A stretch of 64,000 nucleotides of DNA, from NCBI GenBank assembly GCA_019057815.1, contig JAHLWR010000004.1, positions 124,001 to 188,000 on the forward strand, given 5' to 3'. The notes beneath the pieces were generated by a model. That model did no database searches, had not been told where the DNA came from, and saw only the letters and a list, made by a program, of their open reading frames with translations. The position numbers and the translations under genes are program-made. This stretch comes from Candidatus Heimdallarchaeota archaeon. GTDB taxonomy: Archaea > Asgardarchaeota > Heimdallarchaeia > Heimdallarchaeales > Heimdallarchaeaceae. Shown in pieces: positions 1 to 9,610 of the stretch (position 1 is the first letter of the stretch; the number at the start of each line of letters is the position of its first letter).

Positions 1-407
1 TAAAAACACCAAATTCGATTCCAATCTAGATATAAAAATAGAATATTGTTTTTAGTGTTTTTGATAGATGATATCCAGTAGATGCTATGTTTTCAAAACT
101 ATGAATATGATTTACAAAAAAAAGTACTGAATAAAAGATAAGCATCTTATATACAAATTACATGACCAAAAACATTAAAAGAAATCTTAATGTTAAATTA
201 TCAAAACCAAACTTATATACTTGTCATTTTTTTCTTCAATAAAATGTAAGAAATGAATAATTGGGGGGATGGTTTTGCTTGGTGGTTCCCACTGTTCTTT
301 TTAAAGAGTAGTTATTTTTTTTGTCTTTGAAATAAAATGAAATCCTAGAAAAATATTAGTAAATCAGTAAGGAAAACCTTTTTGTATATTTTTGAAACTA
401 TTTTTCT

Positions 408-1232
408 ATGCATTGGGAAAAGGAGCGAGATATCGTGAAGAGAACAGATATTCCAATCACTCAAAAAAGTTTATCCAAGTATTTACGAGAAACTGGACTA
501 GGTATAGGAGATACTGTCATAGTACATAGTTCTATGAGTAAGATTGGATGGGTTGTTGGAGGTCCTGTATCTGTTACTAATGCTCTAATGGATGTTCTTA
601 CAACTAAAGGGACCTTAGTTATGCCTACTTTTTCAACAGATAATACTAACCCAAAAAATTGGGGGTCTCCTCCTGTTCCTGAAAGCTGGTGGCTCATAAT
701 AAGAGAGAATATGCCAGCTTATAAAGAAGAAATTAGTCCAACTCGAGGAATGGGTAGAGTTCCTGAAACATTTCGAAACTATCCTACTGTTAAACGATCA
801 CCTCATCCTCAGTGTTCTTTTACAGCTTGGGGGAAAGACAAAGAGCTTATATGTACAACTCATCCATTATTTCCAGTATTTGGGGATAACTCTCCTTTAG
901 AACGATTATATCATCTAAACGCAAAAATTTTACTTCTAGGAGTAGATCATAGTAGTAACACTTCACTTCATTATTCTGAATGGAAAGCAAAACTACACAA
1001 CCACCCATTTGAAGATCAAGGAGCTTCAGTGATGAAGAATGGAAAACAGACTTGGGAAGCATGGAAAGATATTAAATATTCCGATGAAGATTTTTATAAA
1101 GTAGGAAAAGAGTTTGAAGAAACTTATGATATACCAACTTTCTTCGTTGGTCAAGCAAGAACCAAATTGCTTTCTATGCAAGAATTAGTCGATTTTACAA
1201 TCCCCTGGTTTCAGAAAAATCGTAAATATTGA
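408..1232 (+). CDS. AAC(3)-family aminoglycoside N3-acetyltransferase-like protein
   Basis: Motifs typical of the family: 'GDTVIVHSSMSKIGWVVGG', 'GTLVMPTFS', 'SPTRGMGRVPETFRNYPTVKRSPHPQCSFTAWG', 'LLLGVDHSSNTSLHYSE'. Confidence 0.9.
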   Translation: MHWEKERDIVKRTDIPITQKSLSKYLRETGLGIGDTVIVHSSMSKIGWVVGGPVSVTNALMDVLTTKGTLVMPTFSTDNTNPKNWGSPPVPESWWLIIRENMPAYKEEISPTRGMGRVPETFRNYPTVKRSPHPQCSFTAWGKDKELICTTHPLFPVFGDNSPLERLYHLNAKILLLGVDHSSNTSLHYSEWKAKLHNHPFEDQGASVMKNGKQTWEAWKDIKYSDEDFYKVGKEFEETYDIPTFFVGQARTKLLSMQELVDFTIPWFQKNRKY

Positions 1233-1408
1233 AAATAGTAATAAGTAATATTTGTTAATCCAAATCATTATTTCTCGTCTTGTGGTCAACCTCTAACCAC
1301 TCTTATATAGAGATAAAATTCGTTTTGAAGGACAAATCTTATACTTTAGAAGTTGTAAGATAATTGAAAAATAGGGAATAAGGGAAATATAAATTCCCAG
1401 AAAGACTG

Positions 1409-4027
1409 CTATATACTTTTTTTCTTAATAGAACCGATATAAGCGATTACAAGGATATATAATGGAACAAATAATAGCGAAATCGAAGACTGAGTCACTT
1501 CAGGAATGTTGAGCAAAACAGTTACAATAACAATATCAATAGCATAGTTATCTGCAAAATCATAGACAATTATTGTAATATTGTAAATACCAGCAGTTAA
1601 ATAGTCAATGTTCCATGAAATAGGAGATGAAGAATCCCACGAGTTACTAGTTTTTAAAGTTCCATTTTGATATATTTCATAGTATGATGGATTTGTATCA
1701 TCAGCTATCCAACTTAAAATATTTCCTGCAGTGTCTTCCACCATTTGAAAATCACTTAAAGGGGATAAGGAGGGGGATTCTTGATCAAGTATATGAATAA
1801 TGATAATGTCATAGAAGTTGTTCCTTGCTTTATCAAAAACAACTAAAGTGAAATTATATGTGCCATGATGTAGTTCTGATAAATCGATAACAATAGGTGA
1901 ACCAGAAATCCATTCATTTTGCATGTAAGAACTACCATTCTTTAAGACCTGATAATAATCAGTGTTTACATCCTCAGCAATCCATGTAATATTTATATCA
2001 ACTGCACCTTCAAGATAAGTTTCTTCATCAGGGTGATTATAAAACCTAAAAATCGTTGGTATTGTTGTATCAATAGTAAACAATGAATATGTTGTAAAAT
2101 TCTGTCCTTCAAAAGTCACTTGAACTGTTAAATTATAATCCCCATCTTCAAGATTTGCGATAGAAGATCCACTAGGTAAATTACCAAGTGAGATATTGTT
2201 TAAGAATACTGTTGCAATACCTATACTGGTTGAATAATCTAGTATTACAGTGTCACTTGCATAATATACATTATCTAAGGGAGAGTTTATCTGAATGATT
2301 GGAGGATAAAAATAGACAATGAAACTGTAGTGGTCGTAGTCACTAGAATCGCATCGTAGAGATAGGTAGTAAGTACCTGCTAAAGGAACAGAAACGTTCA
2401 ACCATCCAGAACTGTAAGAACTTCCGATGGCCTTGCTACCAAAACTCGAATCAACACTTAAAATGGAGGTACCAAGCCAGCTTGTACCACTATGTTCTAT
2501 ATAGACGCTAATGTTACCAGCATCAGGGACAGCGAAAGCATAACAATCATGGTAGTCAACTTCATTGTCATATGTAAAGTACCCTTGACCCATAGACCCA
2601 TAATACAAAACGTTCATGGATATTTCTAGAGCTGTCAAAGTTGTTTCCCCAGCATCAGTACCAGAACCAGCATCGTTTTGTCCATGTGAAAACCAATAAA
2701 CATATGAAATGGTGAAACTGTAATGATCGTAATCACTAGGATCGCAACGGAGAGATAGGTAGTAAGTACCTGCTAAAGGAACAGAAACGTTCAACCATCC
2801 AGAACTGTAAGAACTTCCGATGGCCTTGCTACCAAAACTCGAATCAACACTTAAAATGGAGGTACCAAGCCAGCTTGTACCACTATGTTCTATATAGACG
2901 CTAATGTTACCAGCATCAGTAACGGTGAAAGCATAGCAATCTTTAGCATCAACTTCATAGTTATCATTATAAAAACCCTGTCCCATGGTTCCAGAATATT
3001 GTGTATCATATTGCACAACAATGGCTGTTAAAGTTGTTTCCCCAGCATCAGTACCAGAACCAGCATCGTTTTGACTAGGAAAAGCCCAATAAACATATGA
3101 AATGGTGAAACTGTAATGATCGTAATCACTAGGATCGCAACGGAGAGATAGGTAGTAAGTACCTGCTAAAGGAACAGAAACGTTCAACCATCCAGAACTG
3201 TAAGAACTTCCGATGGCCTTGCTACCAAAACTCGAATCAACACTTAAAATGGAGGTACCAAGCCAGCTTGTACCACTATGTTCTATATAGACGCTAATGT
3301 TACCAGCATCAGGGACAGCGAAAGCATAACAATCATGATAGTCAACTTCATTGTCATACGTAAAGTATCCTTGACCCATAGACCCATAATACAAAGCGTT
3401 CATGGATATTTCTAGAGCTGTCAAAGTAGTTTCCCCAGTATCAGTACCAGAACCAGCATCGTTTTGACTAGGAAAAGCCCAATAAACATATGAAATGGTG
3501 AAACTGTAATGATCGTAATCACTAGGATCGCAACGGAGAGATAGGTAGTAAGTACCTGCTAAAGGAACAGAAACGTTCAACCATCCAGAACTGTAAGAAC
3601 TTCCGATGGCCTTGCTACCAAAACTCGAATCAACACTTAAAATGGAGGTACCAAGCCAGCTTGTACCACTATGTTCTATATAGACGCTAATGTTACCAGC
3701 ATCAGGGACAGCGAAAGCATAACAATCATGATAGTCAACTTCATTGTCATATGTAAAGTACCCTTGACCCATATCCCCGAAATAAAGGATGTCCAAATCC
3801 ACTATAACAGCTGTAGATGTAGTTTCCCCCGCATCACCACCAGAGTTAGCATCATTTTGAGTAGAATCAACAATCATTGATTGTGAAAAAGGATTATTGG
3901 AGGATTTTTGAAAGGAAATTTGTTTATCATCAAAAATTTGTCTTGGTTCTAGTACGCTAATAGAGGATAATAAAATCGTTAACAAAAATAACGATGACAC
4001 AATTGCTTTATTTTTTACATTCAACAT
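1409..4027 (-). CDS. Secreted/surface repeat protein with four PPC-like beta-sandwich repeats, Ig-like domains and a C-terminal TM anchor
   Basis: N-terminal hydrophobic signal, four near-identical modules ('DCYAFAVPDAGNISVYIEHSGTSWLGTSILSVDSSFGSKAIGSSYSSGWLNVSVPLAGTYYLSLRC'), C-terminal hydrophobic stretch plus KKK. Confidence 0.8.
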   Translation of the reverse strand: MLNVKNKAIVSSLFLLTILLSSISVLEPRQIFDDKQISFQKSSNNPFSQSMIVDSTQNDANSGGDAGETTSTAVIVDLDILYFGDMGQGYFTYDNEVDYHDCYAFAVPDAGNISVYIEHSGTSWLGTSILSVDSSFGSKAIGSSYSSGWLNVSVPLAGTYYLSLRCDPSDYDHYSFTISYVYWAFPSQNDAGSGTDTGETTLTALEISMNALYYGSMGQGYFTYDNEVDYHDCYAFAVPDAGNISVYIEHSGTSWLGTSILSVDSSFGSKAIGSSYSSGWLNVSVPLAGTYYLSLRCDPSDYDHYSFTISYVYWAFPSQNDAGSGTDAGETTLTAIVVQYDTQYSGTMGQGFYNDNYEVDAKDCYAFTVTDAGNISVYIEHSGTSWLGTSILSVDSSFGSKAIGSSYSSGWLNVSVPLAGTYYLSLRCDPSDYDHYSFTISYVYWFSHGQNDAGSGTDAGETTLTALEISMNVLYYGSMGQGYFTYDNEVDYHDCYAFAVPDAGNISVYIEHSGTSWLGTSILSVDSSFGSKAIGSSYSSGWLNVSVPLAGTYYLSLRCDSSDYDHYSFIVYFYPPIIQINSPLDNVYYASDTVILDYSTSIGIATVFLNNISLGNLPSGSSIANLEDGDYNLTVQVTFEGQNFTTYSLFTIDTTIPTIFRFYNHPDEETYLEGAVDINITWIAEDVNTDYYQVLKNGSSYMQNEWISGSPIVIDLSELHHGTYNFTLVVFDKARNNFYDIIIIHILDQESPSLSPLSDFQMVEDTAGNILSWIADDTNPSYYEIYQNGTLKTSNSWDSSSPISWNIDYLTAGIYNITIIVYDFADNYAIDIVIVTVLLNIPEVTQSSISLLFVPLYILVIAYIGSIKKKSI
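2328..3740. repeat. Tandem intragenic repeat, 4 units, period exactly 393 bp (131 codons)
   Basis: 'gataggtagtaagtacctgctaaaggaacagaaacgttcaacc' occurs at 2361, 2754, 3147 and 3540. Confidence 0.95.
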
Positions 4028-4394
4028 TCAAATCAACCAATTAATTGCTAAAATATATTGATGTGAATATATTAAGATTTCTTAAAATTTTGAAAAAATC
4101 ATTGGAAAGAGAAATAATAGCATCTAATGCAAAATAACCATCTTTCCCTTAAACTACATCAAGCTATGTTGTGTCTTATAATCTAAAGATATGCTTATTT
4201 TAATTTTTTTTCGATTATCATTACTTCTGCAATATAATTTGAAATAAATCATATAATCTTAAGTTATTATGAAAACTAAAGCTTATTTGTAGGATTTAAA
4301 CTGAAAAATTTGTCATTCTTTGTTTCCTTCGATAAAGCATAAAAAATATAGAGTAAGCATAAAATTATTAAACTGTCTAATATTTATTGAATCG

Positions 4395-5141
4395 ATGGTT
4401 ACTATAGTTTGTGGAGACACTAAGTATAAAGATTCTGAAATAATCTGTTTTGATAAGGATGGTACACTGCTCAATTTCAGTATGTATGTTCCTGTTATGA
4501 AAAGAAGAGCTGAAGTTCTGGCAGAAAAATATGACCTACCTGAAATGAGTCATAATGAAATTCTAGAATTGATGGGAGTTGATCCTAACACTGGTTCTGT
4601 TATAATGGGTGGTTCAATTCATCTTCCAAGAATAGACAACATTAAAAGAACTATCGAATACTTGCGAAAATATTCAATTAACGCTTCTATTGAAGAAACA
4701 TCCTTACTTTTTGATGAGGTTGATGACCAAGTGGATTTTTCAGCATATATTGAAACTTACTCAGGAGTTAAGGAACTTCTTGAAAATCTTAAAAAGACAG
4801 AAATCAAGATTGTAATTTTCACTCACGATAGCACGTTAGCAGCTGAAAAGCATCTGAAAAATGCAGGAATTAAAAGCTACTTCGACCTCATTCTAGGTAT
4901 TGATTCTAATTCCACATATCACAAAAAACCTGCACCCGATATGATTCAGTATGCGTGTAAAATACTTGAAGTCAATGTTAATACAGCTGTTGTCATAGGT
5001 GATCAAGAAACAGATATGCTTGCTGGTAAGAATGCAGGAGTTCTAGGTTGTATCGGTGTTCTAACTGGTAAGTCTGAAGAAAAAGACCTTGAAAACGCAG
5101 ATATTATAATACAATCTGTTGGAGATATTGTAGTCAAATAA
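4395..5141 (+). CDS. HAD-superfamily hydrolase (phosphoglycolate phosphatase-like)
   Basis: 'ICFDKDGTLL' motif I, 'IVIFTHDS' motif II, 'KKPAPDMI' motif III, 'VVIGDQETDMLAGKNAGV' motif IV. ORF is open from 4320; an internal ATG near 4395 (MVTIVCG) is the more likely start. Confidence 0.85.
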   Translation: MVTIVCGDTKYKDSEIICFDKDGTLLNFSMYVPVMKRRAEVLAEKYDLPEMSHNEILELMGVDPNTGSVIMGGSIHLPRIDNIKRTIEYLRKYSINASIEETSLLFDEVDDQVDFSAYIETYSGVKELLENLKKTEIKIVIFTHDSTLAAEKHLKNAGIKSYFDLILGIDSNSTYHKKPAPDMIQYACKILEVNVNTAVVIGDQETDMLAGKNAGVLGCIGVLTGKSEEKDLENADIIIQSVGDIVVK

Positions 5142-5216
5142 CCTTCAGAGTATTTTTACATTCCTTTTGCATTACAGTTATATTTTTTAATCTAAGGTTT
5201 TTTCTAAAGAATAACC

Positions 5217-6398
5217 ATGAAAACAAAGGTTTCTATTGTCAAAATAGAAAACGGTGATATCGAGACTGCTGTTCGTCAAGCTGTTGAACTAGCGGGTGGA
5301 ATAGAAGAAAATCATGAAAACAGTAAACCTATTCTCATTAAACCCAATGCTTTGACATCCAAAAAAACCTGGGAAGCTCAACTAGCGGTAACTACTCATC
5401 CTGAAGTTATAAGAGCTCTAATTAGATTATTAAAAGAAAAAGGGCACGAAATTGTTGTAGGGGATAGTTCAGGAGGAGGAACTAATACTCAAGTTGTAAT
5501 GGAAAAAGCAGGATTCAAAAAATTGGAAAAAGAAGAAAACGTTCCTGTGGTAAGTTTAACATCAGGCGCTGAAAAAGTCTACATAGAGAATCACGAAAAA
5601 CTCACCTATGTAGCGCTTGCAGGACTAGCACTAACATCAGATATAATTAATGTCCCCAAAATGAAGACTCATGCGCTTACACGTGTAACTCTTGCTATCA
5701 AGAACCTTTTTGGTTGCGTTGTTGGAATGGAAAAGAAGAGAGTGCATGGTGTATCTAATACAGCTAAAAGTTTCAGTCAATGTTTAGTTGATATTTATTC
5801 TGTTTTGAAAGATAACATCATAATGAATGTTCTAGATGCAACTATAGCAATGGAAGGATTCGGCCCATCAGATGGTAATCCCAAAGAGATGAATCTAATT
5901 TTGGCAAGTAAAGACGCAGTTGCCCTTGATTCAATTGCTACAATGGTTATGGGTGAAAAACCCTTATCTGTTCACACAACAAAAAATGCTATGCAGAGAG
6001 GGTTAGGAGTTGCAAATCTTGAAGATATAGAAATTGTTGGGGAGAAAATAGAAGATGTAAAAAGTAAATTTTCTATACCTTTGCGAGTAATTTCGTGGTT
6101 ACCTATCGGTAAATTTTGGGCATTACGCGCCAAACAACCTAAATATGTGGGGGAAGGATGCAAAGCTTGTCTGAAGTGTCAAAAGGTTTGTCCTGCAAGT
6201 GCTATTGTTGTTGACAAGGAAAATAAAGAACCAGTGTTTGATTACAAGAAGTGTATCTCCTGTTTATGTTGTTACGAACTTTGTCCTGAACATGCGATTT
6301 ATATGGGACATATGAAATACGGTAAAGCCATTAACGGAATCATAGCTCTAGTTACAATTTCAATAATAACAGGAGTATTACTAGCTATATTCCTTTGA
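5217..6398 (+). CDS. DUF362 protein with C-terminal 2x[4Fe-4S] ferredoxin domain and terminal TM helix
   Basis: 'KPILIKPNALTSKK', 'GDSSGGGTNT', 'PKMKTHALTRVTLAIKNLFGCVVG'; 'CKACLKCQKVCP' and 'CISCLCCYELCP' clusters; hydrophobic C-terminus. Confidence 0.9.
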   Translation: MKTKVSIVKIENGDIETAVRQAVELAGGIEENHENSKPILIKPNALTSKKTWEAQLAVTTHPEVIRALIRLLKEKGHEIVVGDSSGGGTNTQVVMEKAGFKKLEKEENVPVVSLTSGAEKVYIENHEKLTYVALAGLALTSDIINVPKMKTHALTRVTLAIKNLFGCVVGMEKKRVHGVSNTAKSFSQCLVDIYSVLKDNIIMNVLDATIAMEGFGPSDGNPKEMNLILASKDAVALDSIATMVMGEKPLSVHTTKNAMQRGLGVANLEDIEIVGEKIEDVKSKFSIPLRVISWLPIGKFWALRAKQPKYVGEGCKACLKCQKVCPASAIVVDKENKEPVFDYKKCISCLCCYELCPEHAIYMGHMKYGKAINGIIALVTISIITGVLLAIFL

Positions 6399-6513
6399 AA
6401 ATTAGGATATGGAATTAGTTAGATAACGTGATAGATAGATAAAACTGTACATTTATTAGAATAATTCTTTTCTTTCTATTTATCAATTATAAAAATATGG
6501 GATCAACATGAGG

Positions 6514-8058
6514 TTATATTAGTTCTTTAATTGGTGGTTTCATTTCTTTTGCTTTAACCTTATTTGCTAAATAGGAATCAAGCTGAGGAGCATACAATAA
6601 CCCTCTACGAGTGCTTTCATAAAGAACCTTAGAATCTAAAACTGATCCAATAGATTCTATTGCATTAAATATAACCATTGCTCTTTTCATTAGCTCTTGC
6701 TTTCTTTTAAGAACATAGGGGTCCCAAATCATTTCTGGTTGACCCTCAAGGCATTTTGCTATTACTTGTTTTACTATCTTACAACTCTCAATAACATTCT
6801 CAGGAGTTGCTGCATGATTGGCTTCACTATAACTTACAACATGAACAATATGAGGATTAAGTTGCATTTGCAGCATTGTCGATTGAGCAAGTTGTCCTTT
6901 AGCCATATCTATGTCGACAGGATAGCTAAATAATCCAGTTCTTGTTTGCGTATAAACTGTAAAATTATCATCTTGTAAAGATCCAATCAATTCTTTTTGC
7001 GCTAGCATTTTTGCTAAATCATCTCTTTGATTTATTTGAGGGGGTGTATTAAACATATACTGTGAAATAAATGTTCTAACTCCCAATTCTTTGCATATGA
7101 ATGCTCCTAGAAATCCTGCTGCTACTGCAACTTCATCTTTTGAATCTCTCAGCGACCAATGATGTGATTCAAGAATCTCAACAGGGATATTTCTTTCTGC
7201 ATGCCATCTTATTGCATCAAGATGAGCTTTAATTGAAGATACTACATCCATTGGACCTCTACCATCCATTTGATTGAACCAAAAGATAGGTATTGCTGCC
7301 CATGCATTATCTATCGAATCAACATAAAGCTGAGCTAAATCGATCAAATCATCAGTTCCTGCATAAGTCCTTAATAAAGGGAAATTTCCTGTTCTTGAAG
7401 CTTGATAAAGTTGTTCAAAATCTTCTTTTGTTCTAACAGGGACGCCGCCTGCACCAATCCCAATACTCATTCTTTCTGGATGGAAGAAATGTGCTTGTGC
7501 ATTTTGATCAGTTCCCAAAGATATAATATCCAGACATCTGCTGTTAGCAATCTTCTTGATTCCTTCAATTGTTTCGTCTAAAGAAGGTAAACCAAAATGA
7601 TGCCTTAAAACAGGAAAAGGTTTCTTAACATCTATTCTTTCTATGATTTGTTGAGGAAATACTAAATCTTTATCTTCTATTGCTTCTCCTCTAAGATAAG
7701 CTGTTGCTCGTTCTATGTCATCTCCTTGAAAATAAGCATTAAAAAAACCACTCTGTTTTTCTCTCTGAACGAATTCTGGTAATCCTCCTAAAATAAATTC
7801 TCTTTCACCCAACCCTTCTTCCACAATTCTTCTTTTCAAATCTCTTAGTACTTTAATTCCAACATCAGGAGTAAGTCTATAGCTAAAACCTACAATATCT
7901 GGATTATGTTCCTTAATCGCATCAATAATCCGTTCAATATCTACTGCAGGACCTAAAAAAACTGTTTCATAATCTAGTCTTTTAGATAATTGTAAAAACC
8001 TGTGAATTCCTGCAATATGAACACAATCTCCAATACAAGCTCCTAGAATTTTTTTCAT
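6514..8058 (-). CDS. Cobalamin-binding amino-acid-mutase-like protein (B12-binding N-terminal domain fused to glutamate mutase epsilon/OraE-like barrel)
   Basis: N-terminal 'KKILGACIGDCVHIAGIHRFLQL...ETVFLGPAVDIERIIDAIKEHNPDIVGFSYR' aligns by eye with B12-binding domains; C-terminal 'HVVSYSEANHAATPENVIESCKIVKQVI' resembles the GlmE-type barrel. Confidence 0.65.
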   Translation of the reverse strand: MKKILGACIGDCVHIAGIHRFLQLSKRLDYETVFLGPAVDIERIIDAIKEHNPDIVGFSYRLTPDVGIKVLRDLKRRIVEEGLGEREFILGGLPEFVQREKQSGFFNAYFQGDDIERATAYLRGEAIEDKDLVFPQQIIERIDVKKPFPVLRHHFGLPSLDETIEGIKKIANSRCLDIISLGTDQNAQAHFFHPERMSIGIGAGGVPVRTKEDFEQLYQASRTGNFPLLRTYAGTDDLIDLAQLYVDSIDNAWAAIPIFWFNQMDGRGPMDVVSSIKAHLDAIRWHAERNIPVEILESHHWSLRDSKDEVAVAAGFLGAFICKELGVRTFISQYMFNTPPQINQRDDLAKMLAQKELIGSLQDDNFTVYTQTRTGLFSYPVDIDMAKGQLAQSTMLQMQLNPHIVHVVSYSEANHAATPENVIESCKIVKQVIAKCLEGQPEMIWDPYVLKRKQELMKRAMVIFNAIESIGSVLDSKVLYESTRRGLLYAPQLDSYLANKVKAKEMKPPIKELI

Positions 8059-8073
8059 TTTAATTAATTCCTC

Positions 8074-9171
8074 TTAATAGCTATATTCTGTTAATGTTTC
8101 AAGTTGAGATACTCTATTCAAATCTTCAAATATTGTTTTTGGGTTAAGTCCTAACTTATATAGATTCCTTCCTTTGCTACGAAAATCAATACTCAATTCA
8201 CTTGAAGCAATATCTATCAATTCATCAATATAACTTGTTTCAACTCCAACTGTTTTACCAAGTTCAGAAAAAGGAACAAGACCCGTAGGAATGTCCTCGG
8301 TTAAATATCTCATATTGAGAGTTGAAGGAGCTAATAAACCTCCATAAGAAGGATTGTTATGCAACGCATCATAAAGATTATTTTCTTGAAGATCGTATCT
8401 TTCACATAACCATTCTCTTAAGGATTGAACTTCTACACCAAATTTTCGTGCAATATTTCTTCTCTCTTCGTCAACATGATTCATATATTCAACTACTTCT
8501 TTTGTTGCGCCATCTCTGTAAAAATCAAATGATTCTTGATTTTTTATTCTATCTCTATTTAACAAAGCTATTGCTGGATGGAACACTGCACCAATATTTC
8601 CTAAACTCGTAGTAAGAAAGTTTTTTGCTGCATAAAATTGAGGATAGTTTTCATTTAACAGAGAGATTACATGAGAAGTGCGATGGGTAGGAAGAACTGA
8701 TACTGAAATAGTTTTCTTAACGCCTTTGATGTCACTTACACCAGGTTGTGTGATTCTTGTAGCATAAATCAAAGTATTAGCTTCAGCTACATTAACATCT
8801 ACTTCTAAACCACCTTCTAAAAGAGTATTCATAAATTCCAGACTGCCAAAAGTTCTACCAGGATTTAAAACAACTGACTGACCTTCTTGAAGACAAGGAG
8901 CTAATGCCTTAGCAATGTCATAATGTCCAGTAGCTGTAGTTACGACCATAATTAAATCTGTTCCATTAATAGCTTCTGAAATATCAGTGGTTACTAGATT
9001 TAACTTCCCTTTTGATTGAATTTGACCTTGTAATTGAATTTCCTTTGTATTCAAAAGATGCTGAATTCTTTCAGGGGATCTATTGTATAGGTTGACTTTG
9101 TTTCCTTTACTAGCAAGAAAACCTGCAATTGCTTGGCCACCACACCCAGCACCTACGATGGCAATGTTCAT
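8074..9171 (-). CDS. NAD/NADP-dependent octopine/opine dehydrogenase-family protein
   Basis: 'MNIAIVGAGCGGQAIAGFLASKGNKVNLYNRS' Rossmann motif, 'VVLNPGRTFGSLEF' and 'GAVFHPAIALLN' opine-DH-like segments. Start moved to the ATG at 9171, which has a GAGGTGG upstream; the track starts at a GTG at 9183. Confidence 0.8.
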   Translation of the reverse strand: MNIAIVGAGCGGQAIAGFLASKGNKVNLYNRSPERIQHLLNTKEIQLQGQIQSKGKLNLVTTDISEAINGTDLIMVVTTATGHYDIAKALAPCLQEGQSVVLNPGRTFGSLEFMNTLLEGGLEVDVNVAEANTLIYATRITQPGVSDIKGVKKTISVSVLPTHRTSHVISLLNENYPQFYAAKNFLTTSLGNIGAVFHPAIALLNRDRIKNQESFDFYRDGATKEVVEYMNHVDEERRNIARKFGVEVQSLREWLCERYDLQENNLYDALHNNPSYGGLLAPSTLNMRYLTEDIPTGLVPFSELGKTVGVETSYIDELIDIASSELSIDFRSKGRNLYKLGLNPKTIFEDLNRVSQLETLTEYSY

Positions 9172-9180
9172 CTGGTAAAC

Positions 9181-9202
9181 CACCTCTTAATCAAGAGAGG
9201 TG
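9181..9202 (-). promoter_or_regulatory. Hairpin overlapping the Shine-Dalgarno-like sequence of the opine-DH-like gene
   Basis: Inverted repeat CACCTCT (9181-9187) / AGAGGTG (9196-9202), 8-nt loop; the mRNA GAGGTGG lies a few nt upstream of the ATG. Confidence 0.4.
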
Positions 9203-9610
9203 ATTCAGAGGTATACATAGCATTTTTTGAAAAAAAGTTAGATTTATGCATATATTCTTGGCTATTAGCCTTCATAAATACATTTGTACCCATAATGTCT
9301 CATTAATATATTCACTCGACAATAAATAAACATTCCTATAAAAAAGCCGATTTATAAGAATGACCTTACACTCTGAAACGTTCGATTTATCGAAAAATAC
9401 TCCCTAGAGAAGATAAATGTTCATCATGAACTAAATTTTATCTTTTAAATCATCTGGAACATTCAAAAATACTATTGTACAAGCGTATAATATAGAAACT
9501 TCTTGTTCATTTTTTATAAAGGTTTTAGAGTAATTGTCTTTTTCCTCGATGAAAGATCTAAAATTCCTAAAACATGCTATTAGGTATCTATCACTTTTGA
9601 AGGTTAAATT

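Noticed and set aside
250-312. G-rich leader with a possible 11-codon ORF (MVLLGGSHCSF) upstream of the AAC(3)-like gene
   Set aside because: Too short; no evidence beyond a G-rich run before an ATG.
461-697. Antisense ORFs inside the AAC(3)-like gene
   Set aside because: Fully overlapped by a confident CDS on the other strand.
408-1232. Calling the AAC(3)-family gene an antibiotic resistance determinant
   Set aside because: Family is broad; nothing in the neighbourhood supports aminoglycoside resistance.
3671-3880. 69-aa plus-strand ORF inside the repeat protein gene
   Set aside because: Antisense to a clear 872-aa coding gene; no family features.
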